From: Calocera cornea HHB12733
Taxonomy: Eukaryota > Basidiomycota > Dacrymycetes > Dacrymycetales > Dacrymycetaceae
DNA: 64,000 nt
Reading direction: 5' to 3'
NCBI GenBank assembly: GCA_001632435.1
Contig: KV424016.1
Coordinates: 1-64,000 of the forward strand
The translations under genes were made by a program, and so were the position numbers. Each line of letters opens with the position of its first letter. Positions within the stretch are counted from its first letter, which is position 1. A model generated the notes under the pieces. That model saw only the letters and a program-made list of their open reading frames with translations, searched no databases and was not told the DNA's origin. Shown piece after piece: positions 31,513 through 43,621 of this stretch.

Positions 31513-33272
31513 ATGGATATTGAACAGTGAGTGTGTTCTCAACTCATATCGTGTAGGAGGCTGACGGGATTTGTAGGTTCAGGAGGGAAGGGTACAAAGC
31601 TATCGACGCGATATGCGATTACTATGCTGGACTTGAGCAGCGTCCGGTCGTGGCTCAAGTCGAGCCCGGCTACTTAGCGAAACTTGTCCCAGGTGCGTTC
31701 TGTATGTATTCCAGATCGCAATGCGTGATGCTAAATGGCAGTATCAGATCAGGCGCCGTTGAAAGGCGAACCGTTCAATGCGATCGCCGCCGACTTCCAG
31801 CGGCTCATCCTCCCGGGCATCACCTCCTGGCAGCATCCCTCCTTCTTCGCATACTTCCCCTCCAATGCGACATTCGAAGGCATGCTCGCCGACTTGTACG
31901 CATCAAGCGTCACGAATCCTGGATTCAATTGGGCGTGTTCGCCTGCGTGCACAGAGCTCGAGAGCGTCGTGATGGACTGGGCGGCGAAGTTGCTGGGTTT
32001 GGGAGAGGCATTCTGGGTGCAAGGTGGTCTGGGAGGTGGGGTTATCCAGGTGCGCTGCGCTGAAGCTTCAACTTGAATATGCATACTGACCTCATGGATA
32101 GACAAGCGCGTCAGACTCTGCCCTCGTAGCGATCGTCGCTGCCCGATCCGCGTATCTCCGTGCACACCCCGACGTGTCTCCTTCCGACCTCGTCATCTAC
32201 GGGACGACACAGACTCACTCGCTCGGCGCCAAGGCTGCCCTCATTCTGGGGCTCAACTTCCGCGCGCTGGATGTACATCCGACGTTCCAGTACGGGCTTA
32301 GGGGTAGTACGCTGCAGAAGGCGATACTGGAGGATAAGGACACGGGCAAGCATCCATTCGTGCTCGGTGCGCGCACCTTTCATCATTCGCGATCCGACGC
32401 GTCTGACATGCTATCTGTGCAGTTGCTACACTCGGTACAACCTCGACAGGAGCGATCGATCGCATGCCCGAGATCGGTCCCATCGTGCAAGAGGCAGGTC
32501 TCTGGATGCACGTTGATGCTGCGTGGGCCGGCGTGGCCCTCAGCTGCCCCGAGTTCAGGGACAGGTCGTTCTTGAAGTATATCAACGAGTTTGCTGACTC
32601 ATTCTGCACGAATTTCCATAAGGTATATTGCACTATCATTGTCGACGACCAGTACTCATGGATATATGCTAGTGGGGATTGACAAACTTCGACCTCTCTG
32701 CGATGTGGGTACGGGATCGAACCCAGCTCACCGACGCGCTCGATGTGACGCCCGCCTTCCTCCGTACCAAACAGTCTGACGCAGGAATGGTGATCGACTA
32801 TCGAAACTGGCAGCTCTCGCTTGGGCGCAAGTTCCGTAGCATCAAGTTGTGGTTCGTCCTCCGATCGTACGGCATCGAGGGCCTGCAGACGCATATCCGC
32901 AAGAGTATCGCGCTTGCCACGTTGTTCGCGGACTTTGTGGGAGACAGCAGCCTCTTCGAGCTGTGTACACCGCAAAGCTTCGCTCTCGCCGTCTTCCGCC
33001 TCTATCCGAAGGGGATCGCCAGCATGCTCAAGCAGGACGAGCTGAATTCGCTCAACCGTGCCCTGTTTCAGAAGATCGCTGCCAGGTCTGATATCACACT
33101 CACGCAGACCGACCTGCTTGGTACGTTCTGTTTGCGGTTCGCCGTCGGAGCACAGAGGACGGAGGAGCGGCACATCCGCAAAGCATGGGAGATCATAAGT
33201 GCTGCTGGGGTGGAGACATGGGCCGAGTGGCAGGCGACCCAGTCCGTTTCGGTCGAGAACGGGAAGATATAG
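31513..33272 (+). CDS. Aromatic-L-amino-acid (tyrosine/tryptophan-type) decarboxylase, PLP group II
   Basis: Six exons, 31513-31526, 31577-31692, 31748-32049, 32102-32366, 32423-32622 and 32673-33272, give 498 aa. Seen: [58 protein letters not shown], the PLP-stacking His in [20 protein letters not shown] with the PLP-ring Asp, and the Schiff-base Lys in NFHKW at the exon 5/6 junction, plus [17 protein letters not shown]. Length is that of the family. Family knowledge: PLP-dependent decarboxylation of L-Tyr, L-Trp or L-DOPA to the amine. Substrate specificity cannot be fixed by eye. Exon 1 holds only 14 coding bases. No other biosynthetic genes adjoin it, so it is not evidently part of a metabolite cluster. 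Confidence 0.95.
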
Positions 33273-33371
33273 AAGCAGAAAATAGAGAGGTGTTGGTGTA
33301 TCCATTAATGTAAGGAAGGATGTAACAATGGTTCTTTGAATATCGATCCGCGTGCACCTGTTTACCACGAC

Positions 33372-33673
33372 CAGATACTACCGCCGCAGTCTCCTTGATC
33401 TTTTTAACCGTCGCCTCATTGTCGGACTTGTCGCATGCGGTGAGTTTGACGATGTGCACCTTGCCTGGGTATTTGGCCACCAGGGCATCCAAGTCGGCGG
33501 CGGCTCCAGGCTTGCGGCAGCCTGCGAAAACACTGGCATCGTCGCGGGCAGCATATATGTTACGAGACCAAGTCCTGGAACATTGTAGATAATGAGAACG
33601 TGGTAGCAATCATCCAAAACTGGCCTACCTATGCCACGATTTGCGCCGGAAAAAAGTTGACTGTGGGTGACAT
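33372..33673 (-). pseudogene. Decayed N-terminal fragment of a short-chain dehydrogenase/reductase
   Basis: The minus strand encodes, in pieces, an SDR Rossmann start: an ATG at 33673 (MSPTV), then SGANRGIG in another frame, then after a 5'-GTAGG...CCAG intron-like gap LGLVTYML, and in a third frame ARDDASVFAGCRKPG ... LVAKYPGKVHIVKLTACD. Two single-base frame changes (within the T run near 33650 and at about 33560 after YML) break it, and similarity ends near 33375, before the catalytic YxxxK. A TATAAAAG about 90 bp upstream fits a once-active gene. Family knowledge: classical SDRs need about 250 residues, so only a third remains. It lies 100 bp downstream of the convergent decarboxylase gene. 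Confidence 0.75.
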
Positions 33674-33761
33674 GATGGGGAGTTATGAGAGGACGTTCCA
33701 AGAGCTGAGAAGTGAGATGGACAGCTGGTTGTTGAGCCGACCTTCCTGCAGTTCACCTCTC

Positions 33762-33769
33762 CTTTTATA
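33762..33769 (-). promoter_or_regulatory. Relic TATA box of the SDR pseudogene
   Basis: TATAAAAG on the minus strand, about 90 bp upstream of the relic ATG. Confidence 0.4.
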
Positions 33770-34444
33770 CTCATAAAGATGAGGTGAAAGCGAGCCGGCT
33801 GGTGCAGCGTCGTATTCGGTGCCCCATGTCGTGACGTCCGTGGTATGCATAGACGAAAGCCACGACCTGGTGACAAGACACATCTAGGGAAGTTCACGAA
33901 AATCAAAGCTGCCGAAGGACGCGTGTCAACAAACGGTGCTGCATGGATCAGAAGACGATAGCGACCGCTTGGGTGCTAGAGGTGGCTACAGACGCAGGCC
34001 GTGATGGAAGGCTGTGGTCGGCCAAGGATCTGCCGCCCCACCAAAAACGCGGACACCCTATCACGTGCGGAGGCGAGGAGCAGAGGAGTTCGACCCAATT
34101 TGACCCATGAAACAGATTCGAACTGACCAAGCACTGACACAAGCCCCCATGCTTAGAAATCAGCTTGGTAAGATCGCCGTCTTCCCCATGCACTTCAATG
34201 AATTATCGTACGATGTTTGAAGTAGATAACCCTCGTGGTGCGCGGCAGGGTTGCAGGCGAGCCGCGCAACAATGCCGTCTCCTCCGAAATACCGGTAGAA
34301 TTACACACCAGTACAGGTATATAGTGCAAGCCTAACCCGTACATAGGGTTACATATGTGCGGATATGCAAGTCAAAGATCCTGTGGCAACCCCACCCACG
34401 GCAGCTATCCAAGCCTCTTTCGTTGCCTTCGTACACTCTCGGCC
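33770..34444. other. Intergenic region
   Basis: Upstream flank of the SDR relic and 3' flank of the DUF6699 gene. Short frames only; an isolated tRNA B-box-like string near 34086 has no matching A box or fold. Confidence 0.4.
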
Positions 34445-35706
34445 CTATGCTGTTCCGCGGCCTGGTGGCGGCATCGTTCCCTCGCCAATATCGTTCGTGA
34501 GCAGCTCGAGCTTGAAGATCCAGTACCCGCTCTGGGCATGCTTCGAGAGTCCTCTGCTCTGCCGCGCGTCCGCCTTGATGCCGCCCCAGATCGTGTTCGC
34601 ACAGAGGAAATCGATACGCTGCATACTGTTGGCCATGTGCCCGCCAGGAGCACGCGGGTCAGTCGAGCGATTGAAGTTGGCCCAGGCGACGATACGCTTC
34701 CAGTACTGTCGGACGTGGGTTGACTGGTTCGAGCTGATTGCCTCCCATTCGGAAGGATGAATCATCGCCTGCAGCCTGCCATCCAAGTTAGCGCTTGCAG
34801 GCTGCATATATGCCCGATCATACGCACCCAGAATGGACAGCTGCCAGCACATCTCCTACTGTCACGCATCCTCCGCGATTTCCCACGACAAGAATCTCCC
34901 ATCTCGAAAGGTTCGGATCATCGAGCACAATCGTCATCTTCTTGATGGCAGGCCATGTTGCTGGTATCTGTCGGTCGTCCATTCCAAGCGCACGGCCCGT
35001 GTCATCTCCTGCCTTCTTGGCGGTTGACTGGGGAAAGGCGAGGTTCCACTGCAACGCCGGCACCGGTTTGCTGTCCGAGCCGGTAGCAAGGAGAGGATTG
35101 ATCTCGACGCCTTTGGGCTGCAGGAAGCCGAGTTCGGCGAGATTCAGGCTGGGAGCCCTGACTAGGCGCCGTCAGCTTTCACACTTCCAATGATAATGGA
35201 GAGCACTCACACTCCGCTGGCCTGCTCCATTTATCAATCCTGTCTACAGCATACTCCTCCGACATGCTCTTATCCCTCCCTCCTCGGCGTCGCTCCGCTG
35301 GGTAGCCGGAATGTGGCGGGTACGCAGGTGCAGGATAGCCGGGCGGCGCAGGGTGTCCAGGGGTATACGGAGTATGGGGCAGCCCCGGCGTACCAGGCGG
35401 GGGAGCACCCCACTGTGGCCATCCCGGTGGTAGCGGCGGGGATAGGTATGGTGGATAACCGTATGGCGTCGCAGGCGGGTAGGGGTAAGGGTAGCCATAG
35501 GGCGGATACGGTGGCGTTGGGTATCCGGCAGCTGGGTCGAGCGAGACGGGCTGCTCACGGGGAGAGCGCGCCATCTGCTGCGGATGATCCTGCGGAGAGG
35601 GTCGCATTTCGCCGGGTTGATTGTACGGCGAGGTGGCGTCCAGCGAGGGGACGGGTATGCCACCCATGCCGCCGTACCGGTCGGGATTGCGCCCGCCGGA
35701 GAACAT
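34445..35706 (-). CDS. DUF6699 protein with Pro/Tyr-rich N-terminus
   Basis: Exons 35706-35211, 35161-34828 and 34775-34445 (introns 49 and 52 nt) give 386 aa. Residues 1-145 are low-complexity Pro/Gly/Tyr (PYPPYGYPYPYPP type). Then DKWSRPAEFRAPSLN, VEINPLL, PALQWNLAFPQSTAKKAG, KKMTIVLDDPNLSRWEILV, VTVGDVLAAVH, MIHPSEWEAISS and a C-terminal RIDFLCANTIWGGI: the order of blocks of the basidiomycete DUF6699 domain. Function unknown. No signal peptide. The disordered N-terminus suggests a cytosolic or condensate-forming protein, which is inference only. A second DUF6699 gene lies just upstream on the same strand. Confidence 0.85.
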
Positions 35707-36217
35707 CGTGCTGGGTATTGGATGTGCAGACTGGATGGTCGTGCCCGTTAGAGTTGGTATGCGTTGCGCTGAGATATGGTAGCCAGAACAGGGGTGCGCA
35801 GGACGGCGCAGGTGATGAGGAAAAGTTGCTGAGGAGGTCGGTGGCCCAAGTCACCGACCCTGGGCCTGTACACTCCACACGGTGGGCGCCTCGAGGCACG
35901 GACCGTGCCAGCAGCATTCGGAGCATTCCGCTGCCTCACAGCCACTGACATTCTCTACGAGATCAACAACAACAAATAACACGACCTGTGACTACATATA
36001 TCGGAGTGCATATCTGCCGGAGGATAACCGAGAGATAGTTGGGGAAGGCAAAATGTAGAAGGTTATGTATTTATTCTGTACCATTACGCCTACATTGCAG
36101 ATCGAGGTCACGACACGTACATTCCTCACATTCCCTTCCCGAGACACGCTCACCCCTATCCAAGGAGCTCCGACGCACATACACAACAACGAACATCTTG
36201 TTCAGAAACTTAGACGC
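35707..36217. other. Intergenic region between the two DUF6699 genes
   Basis: Promoter of the 386-aa gene and 3' flank of the 218-aa gene. Plus-strand frames near 36040-36350 are antisense shadows of the last exon upstream. Confidence 0.4.
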
Positions 36218-37103
36218 TCACTCGGTGAAGTCCATCAAGAACAGATTCGGCGCCCTGTATCCGAAGCGTTTCTCCGCGTACTTGTCGTCCACGGTCAAGA
36301 ATGAGCAGACCCTGTTGGCCAAGATCAGCGTTCCATCGATGAAAGAGATTCGATAGTGACTCACGTTCGCTGCATCAACCAGTCTAGGTATCACCCAAGG
36401 TCAACCCATGATAATTCGAGGAAGAGAATAGACTTACTGAATCGCTTGATGTTGACTGCACCATTGGGCGAATGCGTCACGCCGTACCCGCCGTACTGCA
36501 TCGACCCACTCAGGCTACGCTGGATCGAAGCAACAACACGAGGTGGGAGAGCTTCCCATTCCTCCTGCGTTATGGGCTTGGCATAGCTATATAATGAAAC
36601 AGATTAAGAATATCGGATCAGTTCCGGTACAAAGAGACGCACCATGACTTCAAGCTCTCGCAGCAGTCCCCAACTGTAACACCGCGATCGTGCACACTCG
36701 CCCTCACGACCGTGACCCACGGCGCAAGCTTGGTATAAATGACGAGCTGCGTCAAGCGAGGCAACGACGCGGGCTCATCGTAGTACTTCTGCACGGCTGC
36801 GCTCTCCTCGTGCGACATCGCTCGGCCGTCCGCGACATCGTACACGAAGTCGTGCTTCTTCTTGTCCTCGCCCGTCAGACAGGGGTTAATCCTACGCGCC
36901 AAGCTTCACGTCAGCAGACATCAAGTTACGACTGAGATGCACGCACCTGACCTTCACGTTCTCCCCTAATGCGTATAGCTCGACCGGCTCGAGAATCGGA
37001 CCATCTGCCACCGATGCATTAGCAATGACTCCATCTAGCGCAGCGGCCACGCACGATCGGTGCCCGGGCTCCAAGGATCAATGTACACCCTCTCATCAGC
37101 CAT
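36218..37103 (-). CDS. DUF6699 protein, short form
   Basis: Five exons, 37103-37055, 37004-36947, 36891-36643, 36586-36438 and 36369-36218, with introns of 50, 55, 56 and 68 nt, give 218 aa. Starts MADERVYIDPWSPGTD, then GPILEPVELYAL, LTQLVIYTKLAPWVTVVRA, GVTVGDCCESLKS, PITQEEWEALPPRVV, YRISFIDGTLILANRV and ends APNLFLMDFTE. These match the DUF6699 block order of the neighbour (CVTVGDVLAAVH, PSEWEAIS, RIDFL) without its proline-rich extension. Function unknown. Intron positions differ from those of the neighbour, so the pair is not a recent duplication. Confidence 0.83.
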
Positions 37104-38736
37104 CTTATGCTTGGTATAGCGTGGAACACAAATTAGTCGGTCGGGTAGAACGCAGGTGATGTGTTGGTATCAGCTTGCGCGTGATCGTCGGGTGGGTCTC
37201 GGCGAACGGTGTCAGAAGTTGGTTACGTACAGATGTCTAAACAGACACCAACATTAGCTGTCATACTCAGATGGCCTAGCGCCATACAATCAACACTTAC
37301 GAAAGGGTATGAACAGAGTGTACAATGTTGGTCGTGAGCGGCAGGGCTGACAGCGGCCACAGCACCCGCACAGGCGCGCAAAGCGGCCCCCACGTGCGGC
37401 CCACGTGTAGGTCGGCTGCTGCCGCGCCGGGATCCGAGGTGCACCGTCCCCGAGTTCTCTCCGCATTCCCTGCTGTTGATCATGATGCACTGCCCCTCGC
37501 ATGTCTGGAAACGCTCGAAGCAGACCACAGAATTGTATGCTTCGCAGGGAGGGGTCTGAGGCTGAGGGCAGTCCGAAATCCGCCCTGTGCCACGGGACCC
37601 CTTCACCCTGGTTCTGTGCTCGGCAGATGAATGCTCGGAGTTTCTGACTTTCCGCGGCCAGAATGTCGAAGCCACCCCGGTTTTCTCCTCTGTTCTTTGG
37701 TATCTTATTGCTATTTCTGGCGATCATGCTGCTGTCCGCTCACTGCCTGCCGGTGGTAGCCATGTGCCGGCTGCAGTCGCACAATCGTTCGCTGGACTTG
37801 GCAGTTGCCGACCCTGCGTGACCTCGAGGTGCTAGACTCAACTGCCCTGACTTCCGGCCTTCTAGCGTGCCACTCCGCTGTGATGCTATTCTATCTCCAT
37901 TTGTCGCACCAGAAGCCTCGTGTTATTACTTGTTACCGTCGGAACGCGACCATCTCCGCACACATCGATCAGCCCCTCCTCGGCAGGAGCTAGAATTTGG
38001 CACAATGCGGGGCTTCCAATCTTCTATCGCGCTATCGCTCTGCTCGGCCCCGCCCATCTGCGCGGGCACCACCTTCCTTTCCCGGCTGCTTCCATTGTAT
38101 TTCCATACGTAGGCCTTTATCGGGTCCATCGGCGGCGTACCGGAAGTGCTTTTCGTGCCCTGCCTTTCCTCCCCTCACCTGATTGCGCCTGCCTCATGCG
38201 GTCCATTCACACGGCATCTTCCCCAGCGTTTATGCAAATCCGACCGAGCAACCCGCCTAAGCGGATCTTGCTGGTAATCTGGCGCAAGAGATCGCATGAT
38301 CTGTCAGAGGATGGGAAAATCAGATTGAGTGGATAACCCAACGAAACGGGATATCACGCGCACAGCGCGGAATAGAAGGCGGATCCCGGCAGATGATGGA
38401 AGCTCTGGTCATTGTTGCTTTCTTGGGGATCAGGGAGCCGGCGGCATAGACCATACACACGCATATGAGCCTTTGTGCTGGCGCGATTATCATTGTATAT
38501 GCCTGAGCCCCGCATAAACTCAAAGGTGCTTTCGAGGAAACAAGGAACACCAAGCGGCAACAATGACGATAGTTCATAAAGATTTTGGAGCATCGTAACA
38601 ATATATAGGGAACCCAATTGGAGTGCATACTCATCAGATACAAGTCGTTCAACTGAGGATATGATAGATATGAAACAATCGCCATATTGCGTCGGATATC
38701 TTCACAGCCCACCACGAAAACGGTAATGGATATCAC
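37104..38736. other. Intergenic region
   Basis: About 1.6 kb. Several frames of 60-150 codons but none with domain, splice logic or matching codon bias. I see no repeat or RNA gene. Confidence 0.45.
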
Positions 38737-40449
38737 CTAAGTGCGTGACGTTTGAGACCTCAAAAAGGGTGCGCGTGTCGCGGTTGAGGAGCGCATCACG
38801 CTAGGTGATGGGACATATGCTTCGTCGTCACTCTCGGGATCTGCCCAGCCCCCGCGCTTGTTGCTCCCACCGCTCGAGCCTTTCCCCACCGCTGAGCTAG
38901 ACCCAGGGCTTCCCCTCTTTCTCGGTGCACTAGCTGCTCGAGACCGTTGCGGCGCCTTCTGGCCTGCGGATGCCGGCGTTGCCTTCGTCCCCATCCTGGC
39001 AGCTGCCTTGCGGCCTGCATGGGCGGTCTCACAATGCCGCAGGACCAAGTCGTGTCGAGCATATTGCTTCTGGCAGTATGGACACTGATGACGCATACCG
39101 GAATGAGTGCTCCGCATATGACGCTCCAGCTCGAATGCACGGCCGAAGGAGATGCCCGAGAGAACGTGCGAGCAGCATTCCCAGCCGCACTTGAATTGCC
39201 GCGGACCGATCTGCAAGACATTTGCCTGCATTTCTTCCTTCCTGTTGAATCAGACCGTTGAGCCCAGCGAGCGACGCCAAAAGTAGAACACGTACGTCAA
39301 CTCATGATCGGCTTCGTGGAATGCGCGATGATCAAACTCATTCGTGAAGATTCGTTGCAGACGCTCGCAGTATTCGGGCACCCAGTGGGAACCATCTTCG
39401 TACGGAAGAAGCTTTCCCTCATTGTCCAAGTCCGCTCGCTGCCAAGGGATGAGACTCCCCGGTTGCTCGTAGCCCTGTGTGAAGTCATGGGGAATGCGGA
39501 AGAGGAAGGAGGTCAGGCTGGTTCCGCCGGTAAGGAGCTGCTGTCGCCTGGGCGTCGGTACAACTCTTTGCTGCTGTTGCCCCTGTTGTTGCTGTTGTGG
39601 CCAATATGCCTCGTTTGGGCTGCGAGACGAAGTGGACTCGGATGTACTGTAGTATTGAGAATTTTCGAGAGAGGCAAATGGCGAATAGTCGGGGTCGCAT
39701 AGACTGTCAGGGAGACTGGGTGCTACCGATGATGCACGAGTATCAGGGATAATGTCGGACGACCCAGAGGGAGTGAGCCGCTTTTCATCGGTGCCGGTTA
39801 TACCGTTGGAACCTTGGACAAGAGTAGAATTGGGACCATGTCCGCTCAGCGGAATCGACAGAGAAGAAAAGGGGTCGCTGAGGAGTTTCAGCACCAATGG
39901 GTCAATGCCAGCCTGCAGCCACAAGGACGTTGCGTACTCGTCGCTTTGGTCGACTGTGCTATACTGGCGGTTGCTGGAATCGTTCGAATGCTCCATATCC
40001 ACTGCCGCATTTACCCAAGAGGGATCGACCGTGCTGAAGCGTCTGTAGTCTGCAAGCTGGTGTGGAAGCTGCACTGCTTGAGACGCCGTAAGTAGACTTC
40101 TCCAATGCTATGTTCACTACTCACTTGACAGTTGCCAGGACGCATCGACTGTTTGTCGCAGATGCGACGAAGGGCGAAAGACAGAAGTCGTAGCATGCGA
40201 ACTGTTTTGGGTTACTGGCTGGACGACTGCCGAGTACTGCTGGTGGTGAACTGACAATGGATCCACCGACGATGCATAATGTACGCCTCCTGAGGAAAAT
40301 TCGGGTTGTCGACCCATCGATATCATAACCGGAACATGCTGAGTTGGGTGAACATGTTCACTGGAGGAGCTTGGCCCCCCCGTCTGGAGAGGATTGGAAG
40401 GGCGTATCGCGTTGCCCGGGAATCGTTGACCTTGGTGTTCTGGATCCAT
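38737..40449 (-). CDS. C2H2 zinc-finger transcription factor-like protein
   Basis: Exons 40449-40125, 40076-39296 and 39241-38737 give about 536 aa; the first acceptor is a tandem AG (40077 or 40074), so one residue is uncertain. The long N-terminal part is Ser/Gln-rich with a Q tract (QQQQQGQQQQ near 39570-39595). The C-terminal part has two fingers: CGWECCSHVLSGISFGRAFELERHMRSTHSG with an enlarged first loop, and CPYCQKQYARHDLVLRHCETAH, then a basic tail. Family knowledge: fungal two-finger C2H2 regulators bind DNA; the first finger's loop is longer than the canonical 12 residues. Start MDPEHQGQRFPG is the first ATG of the frame. Targets unknown. Confidence 0.85.
39565..39600 (-). repeat. 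CAG/CAA repeat coding polyglutamine in the C2H2 protein
   Basis: Short GTTGTTGCTG-type run on the plus strand encoding Q5-G-Q4 on the minus strand. Confidence 0.6.
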
Positions 40450-42202
40450 CGTGCAGGACGAGTGGGTGCCGGGGAGGGGGAAGGTTGAGAGAAAGGGAGT
40501 GGAGACAACCAACGCGAGGGGAAAGGAAGCACACCTGCCTTGACTCCCCTGCCCCGTGGCCTATAAAAGCCTCGAGGTAACAAAGAGAATCTCTAAGATG
40601 TTTGGTGAAAAAGCGAAGTACAGCCTCCAATCTCCGGTCAAGCGGTTCACATCCAGCTGGGTCGCGCCAATGATGAACCCCATGCAATAGCGCTTCTTGT
40701 TCCTCTAGCAGCGCATGCCTGATGCCGCGGCATTCCAGCAGGCCGCGCTTACACGAACCAAGAACAGCCCCTTCGAACACGGCGCAGGCCCTCAAGCAGC
40801 CATAGGACGGGGCGGTCGCATACTTCCGAAGTTCTCACGCTAGCGGAGCACGAACGTGCCGAAGCTCAGGCAATGGAGATATTGAGGTGGCCCGAGGTTT
40901 GGGCAAACAGCGCTGAAGGCTCTCCCATACTCGAGAGTCAATCAAACGGCCGCTACAACCCCTCTCCGTATTGGATAAAAGTTAATCAGTAGATGAGGGA
41001 CAGAGGGTTCGCGGGGAACCGACTACTTCCAGGTCTAAGAATGAGGAAGAACGCTTGTGGAAGGTGAGTGGTCGCCTGAGAGGGAATCAATGTCATTCCG
41101 GTAACTCAGACGGGGGCCTGGCTGTGCAATTGTCCCAGGGGCTATTCGGGTGGAGAAATATCGAGTAATCCATCTAAGCCAATCGGCTGTACGATAGAGA
41201 CATGATAAGACGGAGCGATAGCCCTGAGGATGCAGACACATTGTAACGTTATGCGATCAGAGCGATGGTATGGCACGGCGGCCCTCGGATTTTACGGCGG
41301 CGTGGCATGCGTCGAGAAATGTACCGAACCGTAGTCAGCGTCAAAAGAACCCTGTGCGCTTGAGACTGCTGGCAAGGCTTGACGCGTGCGTCAGTGCCCT
41401 CTTCGGAGTCTCGGAAGGCGATCATATTTGGGTCTGCTTCGCATCAGACCAAGCACCTAATGCAGCGCTATAAAGGGTGTGCGCAACTGAGAACAGCCGG
41501 TGGCACTGGCGAGGACTCCCCACGCACGACCTCGTGGGGGTGGGCCTGTATCTTGTCTTGCCGCTCCCTCGGGCTGCATCCCGTTTGCTCCGCACTTTGG
41601 GCCTTGCGAGACGAGCTATCGCACATTCACGAGAGCAAGCGAAATAGTAGGGCAAACTTGTGCATTCTTTGTGCACCTGAAGTCAGTGTGTGACAAGGGA
41701 TGGGTGCTGAGGACTGATGTCTTTCGCTTGGCTCATGTAACGGCACCAAAGCGAAAGTTCCCATAACAGAGGTGGCTGATGGAGTCGACACAGTGTGCGG
41801 CAACAAGGGCGATCGGCAGCATGCTGCTGCGGTAGACTCCGCCGCTGACCTTCAGCGTGGGGTAAACCGCAACGCTTTCCCACAGACCCTTTCTCGGGTT
41901 TCATAGGCCGGTTTCGCGCGATTAGCCGCTTCTTGACGGGGGCAGAATCGTATAGCTTTCATCGCCGCTTCTGCGTGATACGGAAATAAAGGAACCGTGC
42001 GATGGCTAGGCTTTGTGCCTGGAGCTTACGAGTACGCACTTTCAGAACACATCATAGAACACATCGTTTTACATGGTACAAAAACGTCCACGACCAGTGG
42101 CGACTGTGCCCACAAGCAACAGTTCTCCAGACCTAAATCCTCGGGCGTCCAAGCGAAAATGAGGGGCGCGACTGATTGTTCTTGTGCTGTCTGGGAATGT
42201 GC
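40450..42202. other. Intergenic region
   Basis: About 1.75 kb upstream of the C2H2 gene and downstream of the tRNA synthetase. No supported gene on either strand. Isolated TATAAAAG (40562) and TATAAAGG (41469) on the plus strand lead to no recognisable coding frame; a non-coding transcript is possible but unproven. Confidence 0.45.
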
Positions 42203-43621
42203 CTACATCCTGGCTAGCCCAACAGTCCTTTTCACTTCTAACATTGTCCTGCTTGCACGTTCACGAGCCAGCACAGTCCCGGCCTCGGAGACATCACGCA
42301 GCCACGAAGGCTCTGCCCTGATCCTCTCGTACTCCTTTCGAATGGGGTCAATCTTCGCGATGACAGCGTCTGCCACGTCCTGCTTGAGATCTTGTATCCG
42401 TCTACCCTGATACGAGCGACCGATGGCGTCCAAGTCCAGAGTGGGTTCTTCCGATGTACAGGCAGCCAATACAGAGATCAAGTTTCCGACGCCCGGTCTT
42501 CCCTCCGGATCATAGGTGATTTCCGTGATGGAATCGGTTACTGCGCCGCGGATCTTCGCTGTTATAGCAGCCGGGTCGTCCGTGATAAGGATTCGTGATT
42601 TGTCGCTGGGGGCCGACTTCGACATCTTCTGGGCAGGATCTCGGAGAGATAATACACGTTTCGCTGATGCTATTTCCGTATCAGCAATCATCTATCAGGG
42701 TCGAAATGAAATCGGGATCATACTAGATAGCTGCTGTGGCATCGGAAATAGGTCATCGCCATACTTGTGATTAAATGCGCGTGCTATGTCTTGAGCAAGC
42801 TCCAGATGCTGAGTCTGGTCATCTCCAACTGGAACATGCGTGGATCTATAGCATCATCAGAGTAATAAAAGAGCATGCCGAGAGGACCGACTTGTGTATC
42901 ATAATGTCAGCCGCCTGTAGCACGGGATAAGCGAAGAGGCCCAGATTTAACATGGACTCGTCAATTTCATCCTCGCTACCTGCATTGCGAGCAACGGCTA
43001 GCTTTGACTGTAACATACGGTCAGATAATGCGTATGTTGGAGCACAATGCAAACGCACCTTCCACGTTGTCATCCGGGAGAGCCAGCCCACAGGGGTAAT
43101 ACAATTGAGAATCCACGCAAGCTCGGTATGCTCCGGTACCTGTGATATCGTTAGATATTGTCTGGTCGTAACCGGGAGTACAGACCTGGTCTTGGTTGTA
43201 CAGAAGCGAAAGCTTCGGATTGATGCCACATGCAAGGAGGCTCGCGAGCATATTCAGCCGCTCGGTCTCCAGATGCACAGGGTCTTGGGGCAAGGTAATT
43301 GCGTGATAACCAACAATGCAGTAGATGACGGTATCCCCTGGTGCCGCGGTGTTCTGGAGCTTCACCCAGTTTCGGATTGCGCCCAGGTAGTTTCCTAGCT
43401 AGCCAACCGAAGAAGCGTCAGAAGCAGAAGATACGCGAGTTGTCGCGCTCATCTACATGAGGGATGCCAGTTGGTTGTATTCCAGAAAATATCACTCGAG
43501 GCACGGCCGTTGTTTCGCCTTCGGAGTATAGTCTCCGTGATCCAGCCGAATACGATGTCCTGATCCTATCATGTTTCGGTAGAGCACGTTTGCAAGTTCG
43601 CCAGAGTAGCCGACAGGACAT
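42203..43621 (-). CDS. MSW1: Mitochondrial tryptophanyl-tRNA synthetase
   Basis: Six exons, 43621-43457, 43398-43186, 43139-43059, 43007-42892, 42845-42724 and 42669-42203 (introns 58, 46, 51, 46 and 54 nt), give 387 aa. Seen: an Arg-rich, Ser-rich N-terminus suiting a mitochondrial presequence; [18 protein letters not shown] (the HIGH-type motif, rebuilt across intron 1); [42 protein letters not shown]; and KMSKS within [13 protein letters not shown]. Family knowledge: class Ic synthetase charging mitochondrial tRNA-Trp. Length and motif order fit bacterial-type TrpRS. The start lies 127 bp from the divergent NAA35 start. Confidence 0.95.

Noticed and set aside
32298..33368. 356-codon minus-strand frame opposite the decarboxylase
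   Set aside because: Antisense of a well-supported gene; no domain content.
34060..34110. tRNA-like B-box string (gagttcgaccc)
   Set aside because: No A box at a suitable distance and no cloverleaf could be drawn.
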